Below are positions 56,872 through 64,000 of a stretch of DNA of 64,000 nucleotides, piece after piece (the stretch's first letter is position 1; each line of letters starts with the position of its first letter). The position numbers and the translations under genes are program-made. This stretch comes from Notospermus geniculatus. Its lineage: Eukaryota > Nemertea > Pilidiophora > Heteronemertea > Lineidae. The stretch lies in assembly GCA_002633025.1 (NCBI GenBank), contig NMRB01000365.1, positions 154,784 to 218,783 on the forward strand. The letters run 5' to 3'. The notes beneath the pieces were generated by a model. The model was not told the DNA's origin, did no database searches, and worked only from the letters and a program-made list of their open reading frames with translations.

Positions 56872-57048
56872 TGACTCATAGTATTACTCGCTGCTTTTGT
56901 ATTATTCACTGGAACCGTTGGCACCGCTGGAACCGTTGGAACCGCTGGAATCGGACCAATCGGCTTTAAGAATTTAAAACGTGCACCAATTTCCGGTCTC
57001 GCGATTGGTCCAGTTCCAGCGGTTCCAACGGTTCCAATGGTTCCAGCA
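56872..57048. repeat. Dyad element 14
   Basis: TGACTCAT at 56872-56879, a 29-bp gap, 9-mer array, GACCAATCGG, core, CGATTGGTCC, inverted array, same right flank as element 13. Confidence 0.9.
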
Positions 57049-57059
57049 GGTAAAGGCAC

Positions 57060-57282
57060 AACCATTTTCAGTTGGCCCAGTTGCGAGGCGTCCATGTGCC
57101 CGTTGGCAAACTTGCCGAAGCCGGTGTTGGTGTCGTACGCGACCATATAGAACGACTGGAGAACATGGTCCACGTCTCAGTGCGGTACACTGACCTTGAC
57201 CCAACGCGTCCTCATCAACGAAGACGACGATCGGATAGCCGTGGCTCATAATGGCTGATTGCACACGTTCGCAACTGAGCAT
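57060..57282 (-). pseudogene. Frame-broken viral gene fragment next to dyad element 14
   Basis: On the minus strand an N-terminal piece (MLSCERVQSAIMSHGYPIVV, then FVDEDALGQG) runs to about 57190. The coding character then continues in a different frame (for example FYMVAYDTNTGFGKFANGH) to about 57060, where the dyad repeat begins. Two plausible half-frames adjoining out of phase suggest a gene fragment disabled by a frameshift and truncated by the repeat, or a sequencing error. Family unknown. Confidence 0.3.
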
Positions 57283-57327
57283 AATCTGTCCAATTCCATA
57301 TTATTCCTATGGATGGTTGAGTGCTAA

Positions 57328-58218
57328 ATGGCGAGCGAAACTAACGTGATGGATCTATTACATAGGGTGGGTAAACGATTTATGACCAATTGGTGGCAAG
57401 GCGCCAACACTAAAACCACAACCGAGCCTATACCTTTCTTTTTCGACGACCACCAGGAACCAGGGGAGAAACACGTGGTGATAGAGAGTAGTAAATGGGA
57501 ACGACAGGCCGCACGCGTTCACCCTTACATTACGGGTCGTCGTCCGTTACGAATGCCAAACAACGATTCGTACCACGCATCTGAAGGTAACGACGACGAT
57601 GAAACCATTATAAAGAAACCACGAAATGATACACGTCGCAATAGGTTAGCCCGATATCGAACGGCATGGGAATCCGTCCCGTGGACCGACAAGGAACGCT
57701 CGTTAATTGAAATGGTACGTGAATTACAAGCCAAATACCGAGGCAAACCGCAATTGAACAAACCGATCCCTGTGTATGACGAGTTCACCTACGCCGAGTT
57801 GGGCGAGTTTGCCGATCGAGCGGCGGCATGCGAGTCGTTTGTGGTATGGACTTGGGCAGACGACCAGGACACTCGATTACGTAGACGTCGTCCCAAACAT
57901 AAAAAGCAGCGTAGGAATAATGACGGCGGGCAGGATGCCGTTCGCAAACACCCCATAGCGGCTAACGGGCGCATGACCATAGCCGTTTACGAAGCCGCCG
58001 TTCAACCCATTCCCGACGATAAGCTCGGTCAGATACGTGCGCGATACGGTGCCGTGGCCGTGGTGGCGTATCGTGGTGGCAAAACGGCCGACATGGCACC
58101 GTCATCACTGCCGTTGAACCCGGATGTTTGTCACGATCAGATTTCCCAAGAGCACAATTATGCCAGCGGGGAACCATATTACCTGGAAATCCAGTGTATG
58201 AGTCATAACGCAAAATAA
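57328..58218 (+). CDS. Unknown viral protein (296 aa)
   Basis: Intact frame from the ATG at 57328. The N-terminal half is polar with basic and acidic clusters (EGNDDDETIIKKPRNDTRR); around residues 184-197 is a strongly basic, nuclear-localisation-like stretch (RRRRPKHKKQRRNN). The last ~90 residues look globular (MTIAVYEAAVQPIPDDKLG, VAVVAYRGGK). No family is recognised. The stop (58216-58218) overlaps an AATAAA in CGCAAAATAAA, the same arrangement as in the DUF4326-like gene. The final codons contain an ATGAGTCA word (58198-58205), the motif that flanks dyad elements. Confidence 0.65.
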   Translation: MASETNVMDLLHRVGKRFMTNWWQGANTKTTTEPIPFFFDDHQEPGEKHVVIESSKWERQAARVHPYITGRRPLRMPNNDSYHASEGNDDDETIIKKPRNDTRRNRLARYRTAWESVPWTDKERSLIEMVRELQAKYRGKPQLNKPIPVYDEFTYAELGEFADRAAACESFVVWTWADDQDTRLRRRRPKHKKQRRNNDGGQDAVRKHPIAANGRMTIAVYEAAVQPIPDDKLGQIRARYGAVAVVAYRGGKTADMAPSSLPLNPDVCHDQISQEHNYASGEPYYLEIQCMSHNAK

Positions 58219-58380
58219 AAACCGCCGCTCATTGGTTGGTAACGATGTAATTTTCATACGTCTGCCTACTTTAAGCGGTGGCATGTGCCTCTTGACTGTA
58301 TTCCTCAGAACACTCTACCAGCGTGCACATCGTCAGAAGCGCTATTGTGCAGTGCAAATTGTCCAGTGTCTATCGTACAA

Positions 58381-58815
58381 ATGGCTTCATCTAAGAACAC
58401 ATGCGTCGAGTGTAACGCTCCAGTAACCGACGACATGATTTGCCGGCCTTGTGGACATCGTTCGTCGCACGTTTGCTTAAGGACGTTAAAAGAGACGCGC
58501 ACGTGTGGTACGTGTGGTTACGCCGTGTCTCGCATCGAAATCATACTCGGATCAGACGAGGAAGCACACATACGCACACGGGCGTTCGCTAGGACGGGTT
58601 TAGTCACGACTTGTGCCTGTTGCAATACGTTCACGCACGATTGTCTATTCGTACCCTGCTGCCAACGACCCGTATGCGCTGCATGCGTTGCACGTACGAC
58701 CATGATACTCGTCGAGGGCGATCAATTGGTATGCGCGGCCTGTAGGACGTCGTTGAACAAGAACTCGCCGTATGTACAAGTGTTGGCCTCGAGGAGGATG
58801 AACAAGCAACATTAG
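58381..58815 (+). CDS. Double zinc-finger, RING-like protein
   Basis: 144 residues from the ATG at 58381; an upstream ATG at 58285 would add 32 residues of poorer character. Two Cys-rich modules are visible. Module 1: C8-x2-C11, C21/C24, H26, H30, C32, C42-x2-C45. Module 2: C78-x2-C81, H86, C88, C93/C94, C99-x2-C102, C118-x2-C121. The spacing fits RING or RING-like (treble-clef) zinc binding. RING proteins act as E3 ubiquitin ligases; several are encoded by molluscan herpesviruses (recalled), often as regulators of host defence. An AATAAA lies at 59005-59010. Whether it has ligase activity cannot be told. Confidence 0.7.
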   Translation: MASSKNTCVECNAPVTDDMICRPCGHRSSHVCLRTLKETRTCGTCGYAVSRIEIILGSDEEAHIRTRAFARTGLVTTCACCNTFTHDCLFVPCCQRPVCAACVARTTMILVEGDQLVCAACRTSLNKNSPYVQVLASRRMNKQH

Positions 58816-59037
58816 CAACTCGTTTTACACTCTCATAACGGAACGATACGGGATACTGACTCGGTGGACAGACAGGGTAAATAATGTGATACCAGCCTCG
58901 GCGTGTGATATAAACTGGCTTATTTTTTATTTAGGTGTAAATTCATTTAGCTACACCGAGGGCGTTACTGTGCGGTCCTCGTGTTTTTTACACGTTGTTT
59001 TGTAAATAAACACTCTTTGTACAACAATGCTGTCGTA

Positions 59038-59664
59038 TTACGTTACTAGGGGAACGTCCATGGTGATAATGTTGCTACCGGTGCCCAGGGTGTACTCTGT
59101 GATGATAAAGTGCATACGTACATCCCACTGGCGGGTCTTGTCGTCGCTCGAGAGACGCAGGATACGTTCCCGTGCCAGATCGATTATGGCGGGGACCCAC
59201 GAGTTGAACTCTATCTCTTTGACGATCTTCAGGTTGGGTATGGTGGTGACGAATTGGCCGGGCGGTTTTTTACCGGTGAACGAGTCCGTCACCTCCATCC
59301 AAAAACGAACGTAGAAAGGAAACACGTCGGTATGCATTAGGTCGTCTTCGACGCGATATTTACCCAGCTGTTCAAACACTTTTTGTCGCGTCGTCAAACG
59401 GGCCAGTGGCCAGACGGTGTCCTTTTCGTTCGGCGTGGCGTTACGCTGTTCGTACGTGAAACACGTCTTGCGTTCGAGCATCACTTTACTCGAGTCGTGT
59501 TTGACCATTTCGAACCGAGGTTGCGGGCGACTCTCTATCAGCTGGTCCAACGTGAGCATGGCCGCCTCGTCCTGGTCGTCGCCCGCCATCATCTTCTTCT
59601 TGGCCGCCAGCTCCGGTGCGGGCAGGGCGTATTTTTTTGGCACTTGGCGTTTCCAGAACGGCAT
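59038..59664 (-). CDS. Unknown viral protein (208 aa), divergent from terminase
   Basis: Intact frame from the ATG at 59664 to 59038. A lysine-rich start (MPFWKRQVPKKYALP, then AAKKKMMAGDD) is followed by a globular-looking body (for example VFPFYVRFWMEVTDSFTGKK). No membrane segment, zinc cluster or recognised family. Its start codon is separated by one base from the likely terminase start on the other strand (59666), so each promoter must lie within the other gene. Same strand as the two genes in the terminase intron. AATAAA on this strand at 58931-58926, ~105 bp past the stop. Confidence 0.65.
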   Translation of the reverse strand: MPFWKRQVPKKYALPAPELAAKKKMMAGDDQDEAAMLTLDQLIESRPQPRFEMVKHDSSKVMLERKTCFTYEQRNATPNEKDTVWPLARLTTRQKVFEQLGKYRVEDDLMHTDVFPFYVRFWMEVTDSFTGKKPPGQFVTTIPNLKIVKEIEFNSWVPAIIDLARERILRLSSDDKTRQWDVRMHFIITEYTLGTGSNIITMDVPLVT

Positions 59665-59665
59665 T

Positions 59666-60670
59666 ATGAACGAGTTATTAGACGCACACGCGATGACAAA
59701 ACTGCCCAGACAGTCGTGGCAACCGGACTACTTGAACGTTAAATATACGTTTACGCCGGGCTTTGGTTTTCACGTCGTGTCACAATGCGTAGACGCGCTA
59801 CACTCCCGGTACGCTACTATGGCTCGAACGAACGCTTACCTAGGCGCTCACCTGAGCTGTCTTCCCGACTCAAAGACACGCCAGCGCCGCGAGCGAGAAC
59901 GGCGAGCAGCAGAATACGTCGATTCGTTACAAGACGGCGAAAAGCGCGTCGATCACTCGGTACTGAACATGGGACGATCAGAAATGTACCGGCTCGAGCA
60001 GTTTCAAATGTCGGTCGACGTGCACTCGGATCCGCAGTGGTACAACGCCATGCTACGTAATCGGCCGATGGGCGTTAAGCTAGGCGACGACTCGGTGTGT
60101 TTGGCGTTTCAGCGATTCATTCAATTGGACGTTATTTCGGCGATGATCGATTGTAGCGGTCTGTCGCATTATCGCGGCCAGATCCTGTCTCGTCTCAAGC
60201 ATCAGCTTGGTTTCGACTCGTTGACCGTCGAAAAGGTTAACGAGTTGCAACGGCGTATGGACGTCCGTGTAGTCGGCCACAACATACGTCGCAGAGAAGG
60301 TAAATCGGTGTCGGTCTACGTGAACATAAGCATGATGCTGGTCAACTACCCGATGGCTCAACTGCTAGGTTTGTACACGGTGCACACGGTGGCCGGAACA
60401 AAGGCCGCTTACAAATCAGTGCTACGTAACGTACCGCAGCTCGTCGATCACTATAATCGCGTGCAAATGACTCGCTACAACGGCCGCGTACGCGCTCGCG
60501 GCGGCAAGGTGGATCCGGACGACTTTTACTACAGGGCCGTTTTCGATAAGGTCGAACAGGAGATGTCCATGACGGTCAAGTTTTATTGCCACGATAGTTC
60601 CGGCCTGAAGAACAACGGCCGGCCGGTCGGTGAAAATTCGATGCGGTTCAGAACGTGTGCGAAGGAGAAT
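59666..60670 (+). CDS. Herpesvirus-type terminase ATPase subunit, exon 1 (Walker A)
   Basis: 335 codons from the ATG at 59666 to a strong donor, GAGAAT/GTAAGT, at 60671. The frame remains open upstream to 59417, but that part overlaps the divergent gene, so 59666 is preferred. Near residues 208-214 is an RRREGKS motif (60287-60307), the Walker A form used by herpesvirus and tailed-phage large terminases. It is followed by a hydrophobic helix and LYTVHTVAGTKAAYKSV, as expected for the ATPase core. The large terminase subunit translocates DNA into procapsids and cuts genome ends. The second half (Walker B) lies in exon 2 at 63671. The intron in between carries two antisense genes. Confidence 0.75.
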
Positions 60671-60684
60671 GTAAGTTTAATTTT

Positions 60685-60690
60685 TTTATT
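60685..60690 (-). terminator. Poly(A) signal for the 577-aa antisense gene
   Basis: AATAAA on the minus strand, about 80 bp beyond the stop at 60770 and just inside the terminase donor site. Confidence 0.5.
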
Positions 60691-60769
60691 GGTTGTTTTC
60701 TAACCGTCACAACAACACGCGACAAATCATCCCGCGGTTTTCACTAGTAAGTCGCAACCCGCGGTCCTT

Positions 60770-62503
60770 TCACAACCATATCAGTGCCGCTTCGTTCTGC
60801 AGTTCAATTTCGGCAGGCGTCTTTACCGCCCATCCGGCGTACATCATCACTGTGTCGCTAGGCATCATGGGATGTGTCGCGTACACGGCTCCCGACGAGT
60901 CAAGCATGTGATAAACGTGTACGGGCCACGAGCTCACGTCGGCCTCTTTCACAAACTTGGCCGAAATTTCGCGTAACTTGTGCACCGCGCCCAACGACAT
61001 CTCGTCGATCGCCTTCATGTTATCGAGCATGCGTCGATAGCCAGTGCTCAGTCGTTCCAAATTGGTACGTTCACCATCTTCCACACTCATCGCACTTGCT
61101 CGTTGGCATTCCTCCAAATCTTTGTCGGTGCCAAACGTGGTCTCTTTACCGGCAGTGATCAAAGCGTGTAGATATAACGGTCGATTAGCGTAATGTGCCT
61201 CGGGAGAGAACGCCTCGCGTAACCACTCTGGCGGTTCGGGCGTGTCGTTCGTATCACTGTTGAAGCCGTACAGCTGACGTCGAACACGTTCCGTCTCCAG
61301 CACCGCCCACCTTCGCGCAAAATACGGGTTGTAGGACGGCGACAACAGATGGCATTCCGTATCGCCACAATCGTACAGCCGGTCGATCTGGGCCACTTGA
61401 ATGGCGTCGTTGTGATCCGCGGTGTAGAGACGAGTCGACTGGCCACGTTTATCTGCGTGAATCTTGTCCAGACTTGGCCGTAGTAGACACAGCACGTCGA
61501 CCGGTCGCCAATCGGGAGTGCGATGTAACACCACCTCGCGTACCCAACGAGGCGGATGCGTGCCTCTCACAGGTGCCGGTGCAGGCACGGGTCGTGCGTA
61601 AACGCAGCGCTCGATAATGTCGTGCGCATAGTTTAGCATGAGTGACCGAATCGTGCACGGATAGTTGATCGTGCGCATCATGCCCTCGAGATCCTTGTGC
61701 GAAACGGGCACTATACCACCGGTCCTGTTGCACGCTAACCAATGTTGTTCGTTGCACCAGTACAAGCTTAATTGCCCGTGCGTGTCATTAGCTGGCTCGA
61801 CCCAGTAGGGCGTAGTTTCGTTGTACAAAACGTCCAGTCGGTCGGGGTTGTGAGGTGGTCGTTCATCGACTTGTTCAACTTGAACGACTTGCAATTGTCC
61901 ACGGGGGGGAACAGCAACTGCCGCTGCACCTCCGCCACTGCCGCGCATACTGGCCAGCGTGTCGAGACCGAACTCTTCCATCATGTCCAACGTGGTCGAG
62001 TCGACGCTACGTAGTGCAGCGTTAGTGGTGGCGCCCACAGGCGGTACGGGCGACGTTGGTGGTACGGTGCCGGGCACGGGCATTTCGCGCAACTCGATCT
62101 CGACGCGTGCGTGTTCGCCTTTGGCTCGCTGTTGTCGTAGACGTTCCTGTTCGTACGGGTTCTCTTGCAGGCCGTTGCGGGCGGTGATGAAGTGAGCGGT
62201 GCCGGTGCGTCGATCGACCAGCTCTACGTACTTGGCACGATGCACGCCGGCTTCGCCCACGGGTACGGCGATAACACGATACTCGTCACCGACGGGAAAC
62301 CGAAACACCGTGTGCACGTTTCGGAAATCGGTACTAGGTCGTTCCATTCGCGTCTCGTACGCCACTCTATAGGCCCAACCCCGGCCATCGTTGTGCTTGG
62401 GTAAGACCACGCATAGCGTTCGCTTATCGTCGCTGCCAATCACCTCGTCGTAAGTGTCGGGCACGATTGCCGTGAATGGAGCCGATCCCGGTGGCGACGA
62501 CAT
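60770..62503 (-). CDS. Antisense gene 2 in terminase intron; positional counterpart of UL93/UL17 (unproven)
   Basis: 577 residues from the ATG at 62503. The frame extends upstream to 62614, but those 37 codons overlap the previous gene in another frame and look non-coding. The N-terminal ~130 residues are beta-rich (RTLCVVLPKHNDG, VFRFPVGDEYRVIAV); 130-210 is low-complexity with Pro/Val/Gly; the rest is globular, rich in Trp/Tyr (LSLYWCNEQHWLACNRTGG) and ends in a helical part. In beta/gammaherpesviruses the capsid vertex protein gene (UL93/ORF32) sits at this place and overlaps the UL92/ORF31 gene, as here (80-bp overlap with the next gene). No sequence similarity can be claimed by eye. AATAAA 80 bp past the stop. 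Confidence 0.65.
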   Translation of the reverse strand: MSSPPGSAPFTAIVPDTYDEVIGSDDKRTLCVVLPKHNDGRGWAYRVAYETRMERPSTDFRNVHTVFRFPVGDEYRVIAVPVGEAGVHRAKYVELVDRRTGTAHFITARNGLQENPYEQERLRQQRAKGEHARVEIELREMPVPGTVPPTSPVPPVGATTNAALRSVDSTTLDMMEEFGLDTLASMRGSGGGAAAVAVPPRGQLQVVQVEQVDERPPHNPDRLDVLYNETTPYWVEPANDTHGQLSLYWCNEQHWLACNRTGGIVPVSHKDLEGMMRTINYPCTIRSLMLNYAHDIIERCVYARPVPAPAPVRGTHPPRWVREVVLHRTPDWRPVDVLCLLRPSLDKIHADKRGQSTRLYTADHNDAIQVAQIDRLYDCGDTECHLLSPSYNPYFARRWAVLETERVRRQLYGFNSDTNDTPEPPEWLREAFSPEAHYANRPLYLHALITAGKETTFGTDKDLEECQRASAMSVEDGERTNLERLSTGYRRMLDNMKAIDEMSLGAVHKLREISAKFVKEADVSSWPVHVYHMLDSSGAVYATHPMMPSDTVMMYAGWAVKTPAEIELQNEAALIWL

Positions 62504-63563
62504 TGTTATTCTTGTTGGTGGTCCACTTGTTGCGCAACTGTTCTTCGCGGCGGATGGCAAACAGGTCCCGAGCACCGCGAGGCGTTCGTTCAGGCAGCAA
62601 TGCGTCCCGTTCACACAACAAGTCGGTCGTAATCAGTTTGTTTACGTCTCGGCGAAACGTGGCGCCGACAGCCTGATTGCACAAGCCTTCTTCCTTGAGC
62701 TGCTCTATGCGTATGGCGTCGTACTCGGACTTGAGCGAGTTTTGCAACAATTTGATAATCTCGACCATACGGCGATTGCAGTCGTTATAGCGCTGGGTGG
62801 CGCTAGATTGCCGGCGTTTACCGCTCGAACGGAACTCGGCCATAAAACGAACGTACAGACGTTGTAATATAGACTGCAATCGATGATTGTCGTATTGTAA
62901 TCCCTCGAGCGAGCTGTAGATCGTGTCTGTAAAAGCGGCGAACGAATAGCGAGTTCGTACCAATTGCAACAATTGGGCTTCGTCGTTGGCCTTGTTGGTG
63001 TTGCGCTGTAGCCGAGCCAGTGCGCCAGACGGTGCGTAATCATCATGCTTTAGAAAGTTATTAGTCTGTTGAGCGACGCGCCTTCGGGTCTTATTGCGTT
63101 TCGATATCGGTTGCGTGGTATTGATGGTGGCGCTATTGGGATCGAACGTGGTGGTGATCGTCTGATCGTCGATACTGAGCATGACGCGATGCGGGTGATG
63201 GTTGCCAGTCAGTAGGCACGTCTTGTCATTTGGATTGATGACGCACCATTCGCCGCCGTCGCATAAGTGTACGAGCGAGTGTGTGGGGCATACGTACAGC
63301 GATTGGTGAACGAGTCGTTTGAGAAATGCTAGGTTGGGTAACGACCTGGCGTGACGAACCGGTTCGAGGGCACAGTCGTCCACAATGCATGTTTCGAATC
63401 GAGTCATTGTGGATCGTATTCGGATAGCGTCCGGTAGGGAATGGCGCCGTTTTTCCATTCCCACCGAATCGGGCCAGTTGTCCGCCCGTTTCGCGCTGGC
63501 CAGCTGATTACCGACATCATAACTCGTCGGACGGCGGTAGGTGATCGCCCAGCCCCATGTCAA
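62424..63563 (-). CDS. Antisense gene 1 in terminase intron; possible UL92/ORF31-like zinc protein
   Basis: Up to 379 residues; a start at 63458 (MEKRRHSLPDAIRI) gives 344 and is equally likely, since the first 35 codons lie next to the acceptor region. Near the N-terminus (about residues 60-125 of the long form) is a Cys/His cluster: CIVDDC, then YVCPTHSLVHLC, GGEWCVINP and TCLLTG. A C/H-rich block ending in CxLTG is what I associate with the UL92/ORF31 family, part of the late viral transcription complex in beta- and gammaherpesviruses, whose gene also lies antisense in the terminase intron. The remaining ~220 residues are helical and charged. Overlaps the next gene by 80 bp. Homology is a hypothesis. 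Confidence 0.6.
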   Translation of the reverse strand: MTWGWAITYRRPTSYDVGNQLASAKRADNWPDSVGMEKRRHSLPDAIRIRSTMTRFETCIVDDCALEPVRHARSLPNLAFLKRLVHQSLYVCPTHSLVHLCDGGEWCVINPNDKTCLLTGNHHPHRVMLSIDDQTITTTFDPNSATINTTQPISKRNKTRRRVAQQTNNFLKHDDYAPSGALARLQRNTNKANDEAQLLQLVRTRYSFAAFTDTIYSSLEGLQYDNHRLQSILQRLYVRFMAEFRSSGKRRQSSATQRYNDCNRRMVEIIKLLQNSLKSEYDAIRIEQLKEEGLCNQAVGATFRRDVNKLITTDLLCERDALLPERTPRGARDLFAIRREEQLRNKWTTNKNNNVVATGIGSIHGNRARHLRRGDWQRR

Positions 63564-63670
63564 CCCCCGGGGCTGGATGGGTTGGGTTGGAGACCCGATG
63601 GGCCAAGGTCGGTCTAAATTTTATTGAATGTTTTTTTCTTCTAACCCGTCGCACTATATTCTCTTCACAG

Positions 63671-64000
63671 GCACTACGAGGCGACACCTACACCGTCGTG
63701 TTCTTAGACGAGTTCTGCTATCTACGCGTGGGCACGTTGCTAGAGGTTGTGCCCATGACGTTGACCGGAGGACACATGGTGTTTACGAGCTCCCATCGCG
63801 TCGCCAACGGATCCAAGAAGCCCTTCCTCGACATGTCCTCGATGCACAGCGAACAGATCATCATTAACAACGTGCCTCATGTTTGTGCCGAGCACATTCG
63901 TTCGATGATCGACGACGAGATCACCGCCATGTGTTGTCCGTGCTACTTGTTTGGCCAGTCGCCGCACATCAAGGCCGACGCGGCATATCGTAAGACGCTC
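63671..64000 (+). CDS. Herpesvirus-type terminase ATPase subunit, exon 2 (Walker B), runs off the window
   Basis: 110 open codons from the acceptor at 63670 to the window end. TVVFLDEF (about 63695-63718) is the Walker B with the Asp-Glu catalytic pair; MVFTSSHR (coupling motif, TSSHR at 63785-63799) follows at the spacing seen in large terminases. Then come a Cys/His segment (VPHVCAEHIR, MCCPCYLF) and the start of the region before the nuclease domain. The nuclease itself lies beyond the window. Base composition matches exon 1. This is the clearest single herpesvirus-type signal in the window. Confidence 0.8.

Larger units (their letters stand above)
60671..63670 (+). other. Predicted 3,000-bp terminase intron, phase 0
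   Basis: Donor GTAAGT at 60671; acceptor TATATTCTCTTCACAG ending at 63670 after a pyrimidine-rich run (TTTTTTTCTTCTAACCC, with a branch-point-like CTAAC near 63640). Both exon ends are in phase 0. Two genes lie on the opposite strand inside it. Not confirmed by transcript. Confidence 0.7.

Noticed and set aside
59417-59665. Longer N-terminus of terminase exon 1
   Set aside because: It lies entirely on top of the divergent 208-aa gene in antisense and has no terminase-like character.
59383-59742. 119-codon plus-strand ORF
   Set aside because: Shadow of the 208-aa gene and terminase start in a third frame.
62504-62614. N-terminal extension of the 577-aa antisense protein
   Set aside because: Overlaps the preceding gene in another frame and is Cys-rich without pattern; the ATG at 62503 gives a cleaner start.

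Overview
The window looks like a marine invertebrate genomic scaffold. The first ~43 kb is AT-rich, almost gene-free and crowded with short inverted-repeat transposons, tRNA-derived SINEs, minisatellites and foldback elements; no bacterial-style operons are visible there. From about 43.7 kb the character changes: ~47.5-64 kb is densely coding, more GC-rich, on both strands, with tiny intergenic gaps, and carries a herpesvirus-type DNA-packaging terminase. I recall that a malacoherpesvirus-related genome associated with amphioxus (Branchiostoma) has been reported, so a lancelet host fits, but a mollusc, hemichordate or echinoderm cannot be excluded from this sequence alone.

Layout. 1-36 kb: host repeats (MITEs, a 99-bp minisatellite at 10.3-11.2 kb, a CCCAGTTC minisatellite at 25.9-27.3 kb, two 1.5-1.9 kb foldback elements built of 15-bp TTCGCCTT units), with a possible PAN/apple-domain exon (3.7 kb) and a candidate secreted-peptide precursor (15.0-15.3 kb). 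36.0-40.1 kb: a decayed Polinton/Maverick- or adintovirus-like element, all main genes on the minus strand and tightly overlapping: integrase N-terminal fragment, A32-like packaging ATPase, two unknown proteins (one of only 50 aa), a single-pass membrane protein and a truncated capsid-like protein. 40.1-43.7 kb: host repeats and a 30-bp assembly gap.

43.7-64 kb: herpesvirus-like segment. Its intergenic spacers hold about 14 copies of a large dyad element: an AP-1-like TGACTCAT site, a constant 27-29 bp spacer, an array of TGGAACCGC-type 9-mers, convergent CCAAT boxes around a ~50-60 bp core, and the mirror-image array. The genes are a DUF4326-like protein, an I-kappa-B-like ankyrin protein, a five-pass membrane protein, two convergent genes meeting in a 282-bp gap, a 901-aa acidic/polyQ nuclear-type protein, a 296-aa unknown, a double zinc-finger (RING-like) protein, a 208-aa unknown, and the terminase. 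The terminase is split: exon 1 (Walker A) and exon 2 (Walker B) flank a predicted 3,000-bp phase-0 intron that carries two antisense genes, the arrangement seen in vertebrate herpesviruses (HSV UL15, HCMV UL89, KSHV ORF29). One of the two antisense proteins has a Cys/His pattern reminiscent of the UL92/ORF31 family, which in beta- and gammaherpesviruses also lies inside the terminase intron.

Together the right part reads as a packaging/assembly gene block plus host-modulating genes of a herpesvirus, either integrated into or joined to host DNA. A TA-flanked MITE sitting inside one dyad element argues that the viral-type DNA has resided in a genome long enough to be hit by transposons. Host-virus linkage is otherwise inferred from contig continuity only.
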